From the NCBI GenBank assembly GCA_020724105.1, contig DYHP01000002.1, forward strand, positions 9,521-36,501: DNA of 26,981 nucleotides. The letters are read 5' to 3'. Shown piece by piece: positions 1 through 7,354 of this stretch; position 1 is the first letter of the stretch; every line of letters starts with the position of its first letter. The notes below the pieces were generated by a model, which was not told the origin of the DNA, searched no databases, and saw nothing but the letters and a program-made list of their open reading frames with translations. The position numbers were made by a program, and so were the translations under genes. The DNA is from Candidatus Methylomirabilis sp. (lineage in GTDB: Bacteria; Patescibacteriota; Patescibacteriia; DYHP01).

Positions 1-543
1 AATAACGGCGCTTTGGCGGGAAAAATCGCCAAAGAGGGCAACCCCGCGCTTATAAGTGAAATGGCTAAAAAAATGGGTCCTGATTTTGCGAACGGAATTG
101 ATTTATACAGAAAAAATACCCCTGGTTTAAGCGCGGATGAAGACAGACAATTGAGGGTTACTCAGCTTGTTGCCTCTGCTGATATAACAAAGAGCTTTGA
201 TTACAACAAAGCCGTTCGCACTTTTGATACAGCGGGGGGCGCGGATGCGTTTTATGACGCATTGCAAGATCGTAACCAAAATGTAAATGTAGTCGCCAAA
301 CTTGATGTAAGGGACGTATCTTCTAATAATTATGATAATACCATTGCCCAAAACCTCGCGATGAATTTAGATAAACACAGTTTGGGGAGAATGGTTCGTT
401 CTAAAGAGATTGAACCAGAAATGATTGAAGCAATCGTTAATTCCATTAAAGGGACCATTAAAAATCTTCCCAGTCAAGCGCCGCAGTTGCAAGAAAAATT
501 GAAGTATTGTGCAAAAACCCCGGGTTTAAGGGAGTTTGTGTAA
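1..543 (+). CDS. Hypothetical protein, C-terminal part (5' end outside window)
   Basis: The frame is open from the first base, so the first TTG or ATG inside the window need not be the start; only the C-terminal ~180 residues are seen. The visible part is soluble, rich in Asn, Asp, Lys and Ala, and has no membrane segment or recognisable motif. It ends with TAA, 66 bp before the next gene on the same strand. That gene leads into a PrgI-VirB4 secretion module, so this is probably the tail of another protein of the locus, perhaps one of the large poorly conserved membrane or surface proteins that accompany T4SS-like genes in Patescibacteria. That role is inferred from position only. I do not recognise a family. 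Confidence 0.7.
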   Translation, partial: NNGALAGKIAKEGNPALISEMAKKMGPDFANGIDLYRKNTPGLSADEDRQLRVTQLVASADITKSFDYNKAVRTFDTAGGADAFYDALQDRNQNVNVVAKLDVRDVSSNNYDNTIAQNLAMNLDKHSLGRMVRSKEIEPEMIEAIVNSIKGTIKNLPSQAPQLQEKLKYCAKTPGLREFV

Positions 544-577
544 ATTTATTCAGTTTTTTCTTAACATACTATATGTT

Positions 578-603
578 ATTGCGAGCGTTAGCGAAGCAAT
601 CTC
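578..603. repeat. Dispersed palindromic repeat (ATTGCGAGCG type)
   Basis: The short inverted repeat ATTGC...GCAAT with core GAGCG/AGCGAAGC lies in the spacer between the first two genes and stops just before the ATG at 610. It belongs to a class of intergenic repeats seen in many unrelated bacterial genomes. Confidence 0.6.
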
Positions 604-609
604 AAGTTT

Positions 610-2217
610 ATGCTTCAAAATCCAGCGGAAATATTAAAAAAGATAAGAAGTTTGCCTGAGGCAATTCAAGATTTTATTTTTGATCCGGAGGGAGCGGATA
701 AACTTGAAAGCATTTTCAAAGAAGAGAAAATAGATGAAAAAGACAAAAAAATAATTTCTGGTTTATTAAGTCAAATTTTTTTAAAGGAAGTGTCTGTAAG
801 CGATTTTTTGGATTTGTCGAAGAAAGAACTGCCAAGTTTGCCTCAAGAGACATTAAAAAGAGTCGCTTTAAAAATCGCCGAAAATCGTTTTTTGCCGCTT
901 GAGGATTATTTGGGCGGCGGAGTGGGGGAGTTGATAAGAAGTTTGGGAGTTGACCCCAAAACCGTTGAAATTCAGCGCGTGGAAGTGAAGAATTTGACGG
1001 CAGAAGAGGCCGCGACGGAAATTTTGCTTGAAAGCGGATTAAAGTTTGAAGAGCCGGTTTTAGCAAAAAGAGTTCAGGAAATTATAGAAATGCGTTTGCG
1101 CGAAGTGCGCGACGATTTGGAAACGGTTGCCGCGCTGGTGCGCGGCCCCAAAATCGGCGGCTTGGGTTTGGATGAGAAAGGGGCAAAAAAAGTCATTGAT
1201 TCCATAAAGGCGAAATTATTAGAAGTGCAGATAAAAGCCGAGGAGCCGAAACCCGAACCCTCCGCAATTCCTATCAGTCCTATAAGTCCTAACCTGTCTG
1301 CCGTATCTTTGGCAGAGGCGGAAGAAGAAAGGGAAGTGAGCCATATTAAAAAAGAAATGGCGAAGAAAATGGCTGATATTAAGATCATGACCGTTGAGGA
1401 CGCCATTAAAAAAATAATCAAAGAAACCGTTGCGGAAAGCAAAGGCGATGACTACATAAATAAATTTCGAAACATTTTATACGCCCGTTTGCGCGACGTC
1501 AGGGACGCGCTTGAAACAAAAGAGATGCTTGCCAAACACCCGCGTTTGGGCGGGCTGGGGCTTACTCCCGAGGAGGCGGAAAAAATTTCAAATTTAATTG
1601 AAGACACGTTTAAAGCATTGCATCAAAAAAAGACAGAGGAAATAACCCTTAAATTGAAAGAAGAACAGATAAAATTGCGAAAGGAAAAAGAAGAAAAGCA
1701 AAAATTGTCAAAAGAGAAAGAGGAAAAGACATTGGACGAGAGATGGAGCGGTTTGACCCGCAAGCCCGTTGCCGCGGATTTGTCTCGCCGAAGCTCGGCG
1801 GAGGCGGATAAAAAATTCCAGCCGATTAAGATAGAACCGAGTCCTGTGCCCGAGATGCCGAAAGAAATGGAAGACATAAGAGTCAAAAAAGTTCTTACCG
1901 GTCCGATCGAGGAACTGGAGCAACTTACGCTTTCGGATTTCCGAAAATTATCTCAAATCCCGGCGGAACGCGCCAGAAAAATCAAAGGAAAAGTCGATTT
2001 GCTCGCGCAAGAGGATATTACGAAGAAAATCGCCGGCGCGACGGCATGGAAAAAGAGCGAGGTGATGAAGAATTATTTTGACATTTTAAAAGAAAGTATA
2101 ATGAGCGGCAAACCGGTGGCGCAGATAATAAAAGACAAAGACGCCCAAAAAATATCGTCGTTAACGGAAGAAGAATTCAGGGCGTTAGTGGAGTTGGGTA
2201 GGCAGCTCAAGATTTAA
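610..2217 (+). CDS. Hypothetical repeat protein of the T4SS-like locus
   Basis: A soluble, strongly charged 535-residue protein with no signal peptide or membrane segment. It has an internal duplication: residues ~152-207 and ~284-339 share the pattern RLR-[ED]-VRD-[DA]-LET followed by GGLGL and an amphipathic helix. A proline-rich linker separates the repeats (~212-228). A Lys/Glu-rich coiled-coil stretch covers ~340-375, and a helical C-terminal domain follows (~420-535). Two stretches resemble translated dispersed repeats: the PISPISP linker and the LSRRSSAEAD region near residues 391-400, whose DNA is a small GC palindrome. It lies just upstream of prgI and the virB4 genes on the same strand, so a cytoplasmic accessory role in that system is plausible. 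I do not recognise the family. Confidence 0.85.
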   Translation: MLQNPAEILKKIRSLPEAIQDFIFDPEGADKLESIFKEEKIDEKDKKIISGLLSQIFLKEVSVSDFLDLSKKELPSLPQETLKRVALKIAENRFLPLEDYLGGGVGELIRSLGVDPKTVEIQRVEVKNLTAEEAATEILLESGLKFEEPVLAKRVQEIIEMRLREVRDDLETVAALVRGPKIGGLGLDEKGAKKVIDSIKAKLLEVQIKAEEPKPEPSAIPISPISPNLSAVSLAEAEEEREVSHIKKEMAKKMADIKIMTVEDAIKKIIKETVAESKGDDYINKFRNILYARLRDVRDALETKEMLAKHPRLGGLGLTPEEAEKISNLIEDTFKALHQKKTEEITLKLKEEQIKLRKEKEEKQKLSKEKEEKTLDERWSGLTRKPVAADLSRRSSAEADKKFQPIKIEPSPVPEMPKEMEDIRVKKVLTGPIEELEQLTLSDFRKLSQIPAERARKIKGKVDLLAQEDITKKIAGATAWKKSEVMKNYFDILKESIMSGKPVAQIIKDKDAQKISSLTEEEFRALVELGRQLKI

Positions 2218-2243
2218 ATCCGAAGCACGAAATCCGAAATTTG
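2215..2243. repeat. Short AAATCCGAA direct repeats
   Basis: Two copies of AAATCCGAA about 14 bp apart fill the spacer between the repeat protein and prgI. The same AATCCGAAAT word borders the longer elements at 12474-12540 and 24014-24078. Confidence 0.5.
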
Positions 2244-2271
2244 CAAAAATTTATTTATAAATTTTTAGTAT

Positions 2272-2700
2272 ATGCAACAATTTACCGTCCCTCAATTTAT
2301 CGACGTGGAGGACAAGATTTTGGGGCCGATAACGGTCCGTCAGTTTGTTATTTTGCTGGTGGTGGGGCTCACGGACGCCTTAATTTACCGATTTGCCGAT
2401 TTCACCCTGTTCCTTTTTTTGGCTATAATATTAACTATGTCGGGCATAGCCTTGGCGTTTGTAAAAATTAACGGACGGCCGTTTCATTATTTTTTGCTGA
2501 ATTTTACGCAAACAGTGTTAAGGCCGGCTTTGAGAATTTGGAACAAAGAATTAACCAGCGCGGAATTGGCGGCTTTGATGGAAAAGCCGCCGGCTCCTCC
2601 GCCCCCGTCGTCAGCCGTTAAAAGATTGCCGACGGCAACCAGATTGTCGGAAATCGCGTTGATGGTGAATACCGGCGGGGCTTTTAGTCCAGAGGACTAA
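2272..2700 (+). CDS. PrgI-family membrane protein of T4SS-like system
   Basis: PrgI-family proteins are small inner-membrane components encoded next to VirB4 in Gram-positive and Patescibacterial conjugation or DNA-transfer loci. The N-terminus has the family pattern VPQFIDVEDKILGP followed by a charged TVRQF segment. Two hydrophobic helices follow (about residues 24-41 and 44-63), and a conserved NGRPFHYFLLN region lies at ~66-77. The C-terminal tail is proline-rich (PPAPPPPSS) and probably cytoplasmic. Length (142 aa) fits the family. The ATG is preceded by an AT-rich stretch without a clear Shine-Dalgarno site. The next gene starts 41 bp downstream, after a repeat. Assignment rests on both sequence pattern and neighbours. 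Confidence 0.88.
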   Translation: MQQFTVPQFIDVEDKILGPITVRQFVILLVVGLTDALIYRFADFTLFLFLAIILTMSGIALAFVKINGRPFHYFLLNFTQTVLRPALRIWNKELTSAELAALMEKPPAPPPPSSAVKRLPTATRLSEIALMVNTGGAFSPED

Positions 2701-2702
2701 AC

Positions 2703-2740
2703 CGCCATTTTACGCTATCACTACGCCAATTTACGCTATA
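2703..2740. repeat. 38-bp repeat, copy 1 (upstream of TraC-like gene)
   Basis: Matches 5370-5407 at 35 of 38 positions by eye. Both copies sit in the spacer directly upstream of a gene of the secretion module; here the ATG begins 1 nt after the repeat. The motif ACGCCA/ACGCTATA recurs within the unit. Confidence 0.75.
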
Positions 2741-2741
2741 T

Positions 2742-3422
2742 ATGCAGAATCAAAAATTATCAGGTTCAAAACCCGGCGTCGCGGCGCAAAGATTTTTGGA
2801 CATTTCGGAAATCAGGGAAGGCGTTATCATTTTGCGCGACGGCACCTTGCGCGTCGTCCTTGCCGCATCAAGCATTAATTTTGCTTTAAAATCGGAGGAA
2901 GAGCAGGAAGCGCTAGTTTCGGCTTATGTAAGTTTTCTTAACGTCTTGAATTACCCTTTACAGATTATCGTCCAGTCGCGCAAGTTGAATATCGATCCGT
3001 ACCTGGAACGTTTAAGAGAACAGGAAAAAAATCTGCAAAACGAACTTTTGCGCCTTCAGGTCGCCGATTATAGGCAATTTGTCGGGGAGATCATTGAGAT
3101 GGGCGAGATAATGAGCAAAAGGTTTTTTGTGGTTGTGCCGTGGTATCCCTGGGGCGGCCAGGCGAAAAATTTCTTCGCCAAAGCAAAAGACGTTTTAATG
3201 CCGCTCATAAGTTTAAAATTGAAGGAAGAAGAATTTAAAAAGCAGAGAGCGGCGCTGATGCAGAGGGCGGAATTGGTAATCGGCGGCTTGCAGAGCATGG
3301 GTCTTACCGTTGTTGCGCTCGACACTCAAGGACTTATAGAGTTATTCTACGAATGCTATAATCCGGAATTAAGAGAAACGCAAAAAATCGCGGAGGTCGG
3401 GGAGATAAATATAGAGAAATAA
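2742..3422 (+). CDS. TraC-like N-terminal VirB4-type accessory protein
   Basis: A 226-residue protein without Walker motifs. It resembles the N-terminal domain of TraC/VirB4 ATPases: a strand-rich start (FLDISEIREGVIILRDGTLR), then SEEEQEALVSAYVSFLNVL, then LQIIVQSRKLNIDPYLERL and a long helical region. In Patescibacterial T4SS-like loci such a protein often precedes the full VirB4 gene; that is known from the family. It has no membrane segment, so it probably works at the cytoplasmic face with PrgI and VirB4. No Shine-Dalgarno site is evident and the start abuts a repeat. It lies 91 bp before the true virB4 start. It could be read as a detached VirB4 domain, but the VirB4 downstream has its own N-terminal region. 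Confidence 0.8.
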   Translation: MQNQKLSGSKPGVAAQRFLDISEIREGVIILRDGTLRVVLAASSINFALKSEEEQEALVSAYVSFLNVLNYPLQIIVQSRKLNIDPYLERLREQEKNLQNELLRLQVADYRQFVGEIIEMGEIMSKRFFVVVPWYPWGGQAKNFFAKAKDVLMPLISLKLKEEEFKKQRAALMQRAELVIGGLQSMGLTVVALDTQGLIELFYECYNPELRETQKIAEVGEINIEK

Positions 3423-3477
3423 ATTTCCAATTTTTAATACCCAATTTCCAATTAAATTTTCAATTTTTAAATTTTCA

Positions 3478-3506
3478 ATGTCATTCCCGCGAAAGCGGGA
3501 ATCCAG
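3478..3506. repeat. Dispersed palindrome ATTCCCGC-GAAA-GCGGGAAT
   Basis: Perfect 8-bp arms (3483-3490 and 3495-3502) flank GAAA. The unit is preceded by AT-rich CAATTTTTAAT-type repeats at 3422-3477. It can be translated, so it creates a false in-frame N-terminal extension (MSFPRKRESRND) of virB4. Confidence 0.85.
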
Positions 3507-3513
3507 AAACGAT

Positions 3514-5367
3514 ATGGTGTTTAACCCTTTTACGGTCTTATCCAAGAAACCAGCGGCGCCAACGGACGCAGCCGCCAAAGTAGAGGCGGAAAAAATCGCC
3601 ATTGAGGAAGAACGCGTATACCGCAAGGGCGCGGCGACCGTCAAGGATTTAATCGCGCCTTCGGCGATGAGAATCGAGCCGTCTTGCGTGCAGTTGGGCG
3701 ATTTGTTTTTGCGCACGGTTTTTGTCATCACCTATCCGCGCTACGTTTCAGTCGGCTGGTTTGCGCCGATTTTGAATTTTCCGGCAACAATGGATGTATC
3801 AATGTTTTTCTATCCCATCGAGGCGGGCATAGTTTTAAAACAGTTAAAAAACAAGGCCGGCATTCTTGAGGCGCAGATTATCGCTGCCGCGGAAAAAGGC
3901 GCGCCGCGCGACCCGATTGCTGAAACCGCCTTGCGCGACGTGGAAAGTCTTCGCGACGATTTGACCCAGGGCATTGAGCATTTTTTCCAATTCGCCCTTT
4001 ACGTTACTTTGTACGCCAAATCCAAAGAAGAATTGGACAAATTATGTCAAAATGTTGAAACGCTTTTCGGCACAAAATTGATTTACACCAAACGCGTGTT
4101 TTATCAGGCGGAACAAGGCTTTAATTCCACTCTGCCCGTCGGCAACGACGAATTAATGATAACTTTCAACATGAATTCATCGCCCATTGCTTCGTCTTTT
4201 CCTTTCATTTCTTCTGACTTGACTTCTGACAACGGCATTCTTTACGGCATTAACCGCCACAACAACGGTTTAATTTTATTTGACAGGTTTTCTTTGCAAA
4301 ACGCCAATATGGTGGTTTTCGCCACCTCGGGCGCCGGCAAAAGTTATGCCGTCAAACTTGAGATTTTAAGAAGTTTAATGCTCGGCACGGACGTTATCGT
4401 CATTGACCCTGAAATGGAGTACAAATACCTTTCCGACGCCGTGGGCGGCACTTACATAAATATATCGCTCGCCTCGGATTCCAAGATTAATCCATTCGAT
4501 TTGCCGCGGCCGACCGGCGGACAGGTTTCCGCCGAGGATATTATCAGAGGCGCGGTCATCACCGTAAAAGGCCTTTGCCGCTTGATGTTCGGGCAGGTCA
4601 GCACTGAAGAAGATTCAATAATAGACAAAGCGCTTTTGGAAACATACGCCAAAAAAGACATTACGCCGACTTCAGACCTCTCGCGCGTCGAGCCGCCGAT
4701 TATGCAGGATTTTTTGGAGGTTCTGGAAGGCATGGAAGGCGCGGGCAATTTGATTATTAAACTCAGAAAATACACCGAAGGCACTTTTGCCGGACTCCTA
4801 AATTCCCCGACAAATGTTGATGTGAAAAATCAATTAGTTACTTTTTCCGTGCGCGATTTGGAGGATGAGTTGCGGCCGATGGCGATTTACACAATCGTGA
4901 ATTTTATTTGGAATGTCGTTCGTTCTGAAATGAAAAAGAGAATTTTGGTCATTGACGAGGCATGGTGGCTGATGATGCACGAAGACAGCGCCAAATTTAT
5001 TCACGCACTTGTTAAAAGATGCAGGAAATATTATTTGGGGATTACGACCATTACTCAAGATGTGAACGACTTTTTGACCTCGCCTTACGGTCAGGCGATT
5101 GTAACAAATTGCGCTTTGCAATTATTAATGAAGCAATCGCCGGCGTCGGTTGATTTGGTCAAAAAGACCTTTATGCTTACCGAGGGCGAGAAAATGCTTT
5201 TACTTGAAAGCGGAGTGGGCGAGGGGATATTTTTTGCCGGCAACCGCCATGCCGCGGTAAGAGTCGTCGCTTCGTACACCGAAGACCAATTAATTACCAC
5301 TGACCCCAAACAGGTTCTGGAAATCGAATCGGCGAAAAAAGAATTCCAAGAGCAGATGGGAAAGTAA
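3514..5367 (+). CDS. virB4: VirB4/TraC-family conjugation ATPase
   Basis: VirB4-type ATPases energise assembly of, and substrate movement through, type IV secretion channels at the inner membrane. Counting from the ATG at 3514, Walker A is FATSGAGKS (residues ~269-277), Walker B is ILVIDEAWWLM (~477-487), and the downstream TTITQDV motif carries the conserved Gln (~515). The length of 617 residues is normal for TraC-like VirB4. I chose 3514 because the 12 codons before it translate a dispersed palindrome (3478-3506) rather than conserved protein. It follows prgI and the TraC-like gene on the same strand. The family is certain; whether the locus does conjugation, DNA uptake or protein secretion cannot be told from this window, since no relaxase or coupling protein is visible. 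Confidence 0.95.
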   Translation: MVFNPFTVLSKKPAAPTDAAAKVEAEKIAIEEERVYRKGAATVKDLIAPSAMRIEPSCVQLGDLFLRTVFVITYPRYVSVGWFAPILNFPATMDVSMFFYPIEAGIVLKQLKNKAGILEAQIIAAAEKGAPRDPIAETALRDVESLRDDLTQGIEHFFQFALYVTLYAKSKEELDKLCQNVETLFGTKLIYTKRVFYQAEQGFNSTLPVGNDELMITFNMNSSPIASSFPFISSDLTSDNGILYGINRHNNGLILFDRFSLQNANMVVFATSGAGKSYAVKLEILRSLMLGTDVIVIDPEMEYKYLSDAVGGTYINISLASDSKINPFDLPRPTGGQVSAEDIIRGAVITVKGLCRLMFGQVSTEEDSIIDKALLETYAKKDITPTSDLSRVEPPIMQDFLEVLEGMEGAGNLIIKLRKYTEGTFAGLLNSPTNVDVKNQLVTFSVRDLEDELRPMAIYTIVNFIWNVVRSEMKKRILVIDEAWWLMMHEDSAKFIHALVKRCRKYYLGITTITQDVNDFLTSPYGQAIVTNCALQLLMKQSPASVDLVKKTFMLTEGEKMLLLESGVGEGIFFAGNRHAAVRVVASYTEDQLITTDPKQVLEIESAKKEFQEQMGK

Positions 5368-5369
5368 GT

Positions 5370-5452
5370 CGCCATTTCACGCCATAACTACGCCAATTTA
5401 CGCTATAAAATTATGGCGTTCTGTGGCGTTGTGATGGCGTTAAGTGGCTTCT
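5370..5452. repeat. 38-bp repeat copy 2 with adjoining inverted repeat
   Basis: Bases 5370-5407 match 2703-2740 with three differences. The following stretch (5413-5448) carries TGGCGT words that are inverted relative to the ACGCCA words of the repeat, so the whole unit can fold back. It fills the gap between virB4 and the next gene. Confidence 0.75.
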
Positions 5453-5456
5453 ATTT

Positions 5457-6044
5457 ATGACAAAACTTAATCGTATCATTTTAATAATCATTGGCTTACT
5501 TTTGATAGTAGTGGTTTTGTTTTTCGCGATATGGACTCGGCCAGCGGGCAAAAAAACCGCGCCGACAAACCAGCAAATGGGCGCGGCGCGGGTTGGCGCC
5601 CCCGTTGCTGAAGGTCTCGCTGTTAAAAAAATTGAACAAAGACAGGCGACCCCCGAAGAAATCGCGACGCGAGAAGTTACGGTGTTGTCCCAAACTTTTG
5701 CCGAGCGGTTCGGCACTTATTCAAACGACGGCAATTTCCAGAATATCATTGATTTGTATCCGCAAATGACCTCGTTAATGGCGGATTGGGCCAAAGATTA
5801 TGTTCTAAAAATGCGCTCGCAAGCAAACAAGGACGGCTACGAGGGCGCGACCACAAGAGCAATAAGTGTAAGTTTAAATTCTTTGAATTTGGATGGGGGC
5901 AAGGCGGAGACCATGGTTAAAACTCAGCGAAGTGAAGTAAAACCCGGCCAACCCGAGCCAAGAGTTTATTATCAAGATTTGCGCTTGGAATTAGTGAAAG
6001 TCGGCGCCGACTGGAAAGTGGATGGGGCGTATTGGGTAAAATAA
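5457..6044 (+). CDS. Membrane-anchored protein, possibly VirB8/NTF2-like, T4SS-associated
   Basis: A 195-residue protein with one N-terminal transmembrane helix (about residues 7-27, IILIIIGLLLIVVVLFFAIW), a low-complexity linker rich in Ala, Pro and Thr (~30-65), and an extracytoplasmic domain (~75-195). That domain ends in strands DLRLELVKVGADWKVDGAYW, a pattern typical of NTF2-like folds such as VirB8 periplasmic domains. The single anchor plus NTF2-like C-terminus matches VirB8/TraM-type channel components, which fits its place directly after virB4. The fold assignment is a guess from strand pattern and context; the sequence alone does not prove it. It is the last gene of the visible secretion module. 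Confidence 0.7.
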   Translation: MTKLNRIILIIIGLLLIVVVLFFAIWTRPAGKKTAPTNQQMGAARVGAPVAEGLAVKKIEQRQATPEEIATREVTVLSQTFAERFGTYSNDGNFQNIIDLYPQMTSLMADWAKDYVLKMRSQANKDGYEGATTRAISVSLNSLNLDGGKAETMVKTQRSEVKPGQPEPRVYYQDLRLELVKVGADWKVDGAYWVK

Positions 6045-6152
6045 ATCGGTCTTATCCATCCTATTTGTCCTATTTGATTTATTGGTCTAGTCCTACTAAA
6101 GGCGAGGCAGTTCCTTGTTCAGACATTGATACAGAAGAATCTTTCAAACATT

Positions 6153-6176
6153 AAAAAGCGGTCGCTGAATGCGGCC
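6153..6176. repeat. GC-rich inverted repeat upstream of comF
   Basis: AGCGGTCGC and GCGGCCGCT form 9-bp arms with a 5-nt loop (one G-T pair). No T-run follows, so it is not a convincing terminator. The AAGCGGTC word also forms the stems at 8641-8664 and 26115-26136. Confidence 0.5.
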
Positions 6177-6219
6177 GCTGAATAATGTTTGGAATGCGGG
6201 AGGAGTGATTTATCTGTCT

Positions 6220-7110
6220 ATGTTTAAAAAGATTTTGGGATTAAAAGAGAAGATTTTGGATATCTTATTCCCCGTCCACTGCCTCAATTGCGGCAAGGCG
6301 GCCTTGCCACACCGAAGCCTTAGCGAAGGTGGGGGATGGGTATGCGGGGATTGCCTCGGTTTTGTGAATTTTGAAGGCGTATTTTTGTGTCCACGGTGCG
6401 GCGACCATACGTATATCGGCAGGGCGTGCAAAAGGTGCGTGCCCCCACATTCTCCTTCTGTGCCCCGACAAGTCGGGGAACAGGGGGAGATAGAGGGGGT
6501 TTATTTGAATAAAAGTTATCTTAACGGTCTCGTGGCGATGGGCAAGTATAGCGACAAATTTCTACAGAAATTGATAAAATCTTTAAAATTCCAATATATC
6601 ACTGACTTAGAATCGGTTTTTGATAAATTAGTAAAAAGATTCTGTTTGAAATATTCCGCGGTTTTTCCGCAAAACGCAATCATCGTTCCCGTGCCTTTGC
6701 ACCCCTTAAGATTACGCGAAAGGGGATTTAACCAGGCGGAATACATCGCTAAATTTATAAACGGCGCGCTGGGGTATGAAATTTCCAACGTTCTCCAAAG
6801 AATCCGCTACACTTACAGGCAATCGGAACTGCCCAAAGAAATGCGCGAGAAAAACATTAGAGGCGCTTTTAAATATTGTCATTCTGAGTCCCCCGACCAA
6901 GATCGGGAGGCGAAGAATCTCGCGGGAGCGGAGCGACCCCTGGCGGAGATCCTTCACTCCGTTCAGGACGACAATTTCAGGCGGGTACCTGAAATTATCA
7001 TTTTAGTTGATGACGTTTACACCAGCGGCGGGACAATGCAGGAATGCGCCAAAACGCTCAAAGAGGCGGGGGCAAAAGAGGTCTGGGGGTTTGTGTTGGC
7101 GAGAGGTTAA
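6220..7110 (+). CDS. comF: ComF-family phosphoribosyltransferase-like competence protein with three inserts
   Basis: ComF proteins join an N-terminal zinc-ribbon region to a phosphoribosyltransferase fold and are needed for DNA uptake in naturally competent bacteria. From the ATG at 6220 the cysteine pairs are C21/C24, C42/C45, C57/C60 and C70/C73; the PRPP-binding loop is ILVDDVYTSGGT (~261-272), and VPVPLHPLRLRERGFNQAEY lies at ~156-175. The protein has 296 residues, against roughly 220-240 usually. The excess is explained by three translated repeats at residues ~26-39, ~74-94 and ~220-251. The upstream frame is open to 6169, but conserved sequence begins at 6220. A GGAGG lies ~16 nt before the ATG, farther than normal. 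It follows the T4SS-like genes and may share in DNA transfer, though comF genes also stand alone. Confidence 0.9.
   Translation: MFKKILGLKEKILDILFPVHCLNCGKAALPHRSLSEGGGWVCGDCLGFVNFEGVFLCPRCGDHTYIGRACKRCVPPHSPSVPRQVGEQGEIEGVYLNKSYLNGLVAMGKYSDKFLQKLIKSLKFQYITDLESVFDKLVKRFCLKYSAVFPQNAIIVPVPLHPLRLRERGFNQAEYIAKFINGALGYEISNVLQRIRYTYRQSELPKEMREKNIRGAFKYCHSESPDQDREAKNLAGAERPLAEILHSVQDDNFRRVPEIIILVDDVYTSGGTMQECAKTLKEAGAKEVWGFVLARG
6292..6332. repeat. In-frame element 1 in comF (first zinc knuckle)
   Basis: GGCAAGG (6292-6298) and CCTTGCC (6302-6308) form a tight palindrome, followed by the CACCGAAGCC/GCGAAGGTGG half-palindrome. It encodes KAALPHRSLSEGGG between the CLNC and VCGDC cysteine pairs. Confidence 0.65.
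6441..6501. repeat. In-frame 'CCCCGACAAGTCGGGG' element in comF (family A)
   Basis: The core CCCCGACAAGTCGGGG is a perfect 16-bp palindrome, flanked by CCCCCACATTCTCC on one side and GGGGGAGATAGAGGGGG on the other. Translation gives PRQVGEQGEIEGV, close to the gltX copy (PREVGEQGELEGV). Other copies are at 11021-11074, 12543-12602 and 16293-16355. Confidence 0.85.
6876..6975. repeat. In-frame ~100-bp palindromic element in comF
   Basis: The ends TTGTCATTCTGAG and TTCAGGACGACAA form imperfect inverted arms; GATCTTGG/GACCAAGATC-like and GAAGAATCTC/GAGATCCTTC words lie inside. It encodes ~32 residues including EILHSVQDD, inserted between the RGAF and ILVDDVYTSGG motifs. A small perfect palindrome (AATTTCAGG/CCTGAAATT) follows at 6973-6996. 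Confidence 0.85.
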
Positions 7111-7354
7111 CCCAGTATAATCACGCAGTTGCTATACACGGAGTTGACCCTTCGTTCAATTTGAGGTAAAATCGGAGTATAAGCCTAGTAATACAACCCA
7201 GCACTAAAAACAAATTTCAGTACTGGGCTCCGTTCACTTCCTTCACTTTGCCCCTTTATTATCGGAGCGAAGTCCGATAGTGAACTGAAGCCCAGTATAG
7301 CAACTTCGTGATTATACTGGGCAAAGGTTCTACTACTGGGTTGATATACTGGGT
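7111..7354. repeat. Nested foldback element / leader with repeated CCCAGTA words
   Basis: Bases 7111-7136 and 7296-7321 are inverted copies of each other with a single mismatch in 26. Inside, 7223-7240 pairs with 7279-7297, and TATCGGA/TCCGATA forms a small hairpin. GCCCAGTATA (7290-7299) also pairs with TATACTGGGC (7313-7322), so alternative stems exclude one another. About seven copies of CCCAGTA/TACTGGG occur, the last two directly before the ATG at 7355. No target-site duplication is clear. It may be a MITE-like insertion or a regulatory leader; a promoter lies within it. Confidence 0.8.
7144..7172 (+). promoter_or_regulatory. Sigma70-type promoter inside the foldback element
   Basis: TTGACC (7144-7149), a 17-bp spacer and TAAAAT (7167-7172). 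The predicted transcript starts near 7179, giving a ~175-nt structured leader before the small gene at 7355 and the tRNA-Ser. Confidence 0.55.

Noticed and set aside
3478..3513. Upstream start for virB4 (MSFPRKRESRND...)
   Set aside because: These codons are the translation of a dispersed palindrome; conserved protein starts at 3514.
2742..5367. A VirB4 gene split by frameshift
   Set aside because: The TraC-like gene and virB4 each have complete domain patterns, and the VirB4 keeps its own N-terminal region, so two genes are more likely than one broken gene.
6169..6219. N-terminal extension of ComF
   Set aside because: The residues before MFKKIL are not family-like and overlap a GC-rich inverted repeat.
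7179..7354. T-box riboswitch in the foldback leader
   Set aside because: No TGGNACCGCG T-box sequence or Stem I hallmarks; the downstream gene is not an amino-acid or synthetase gene.
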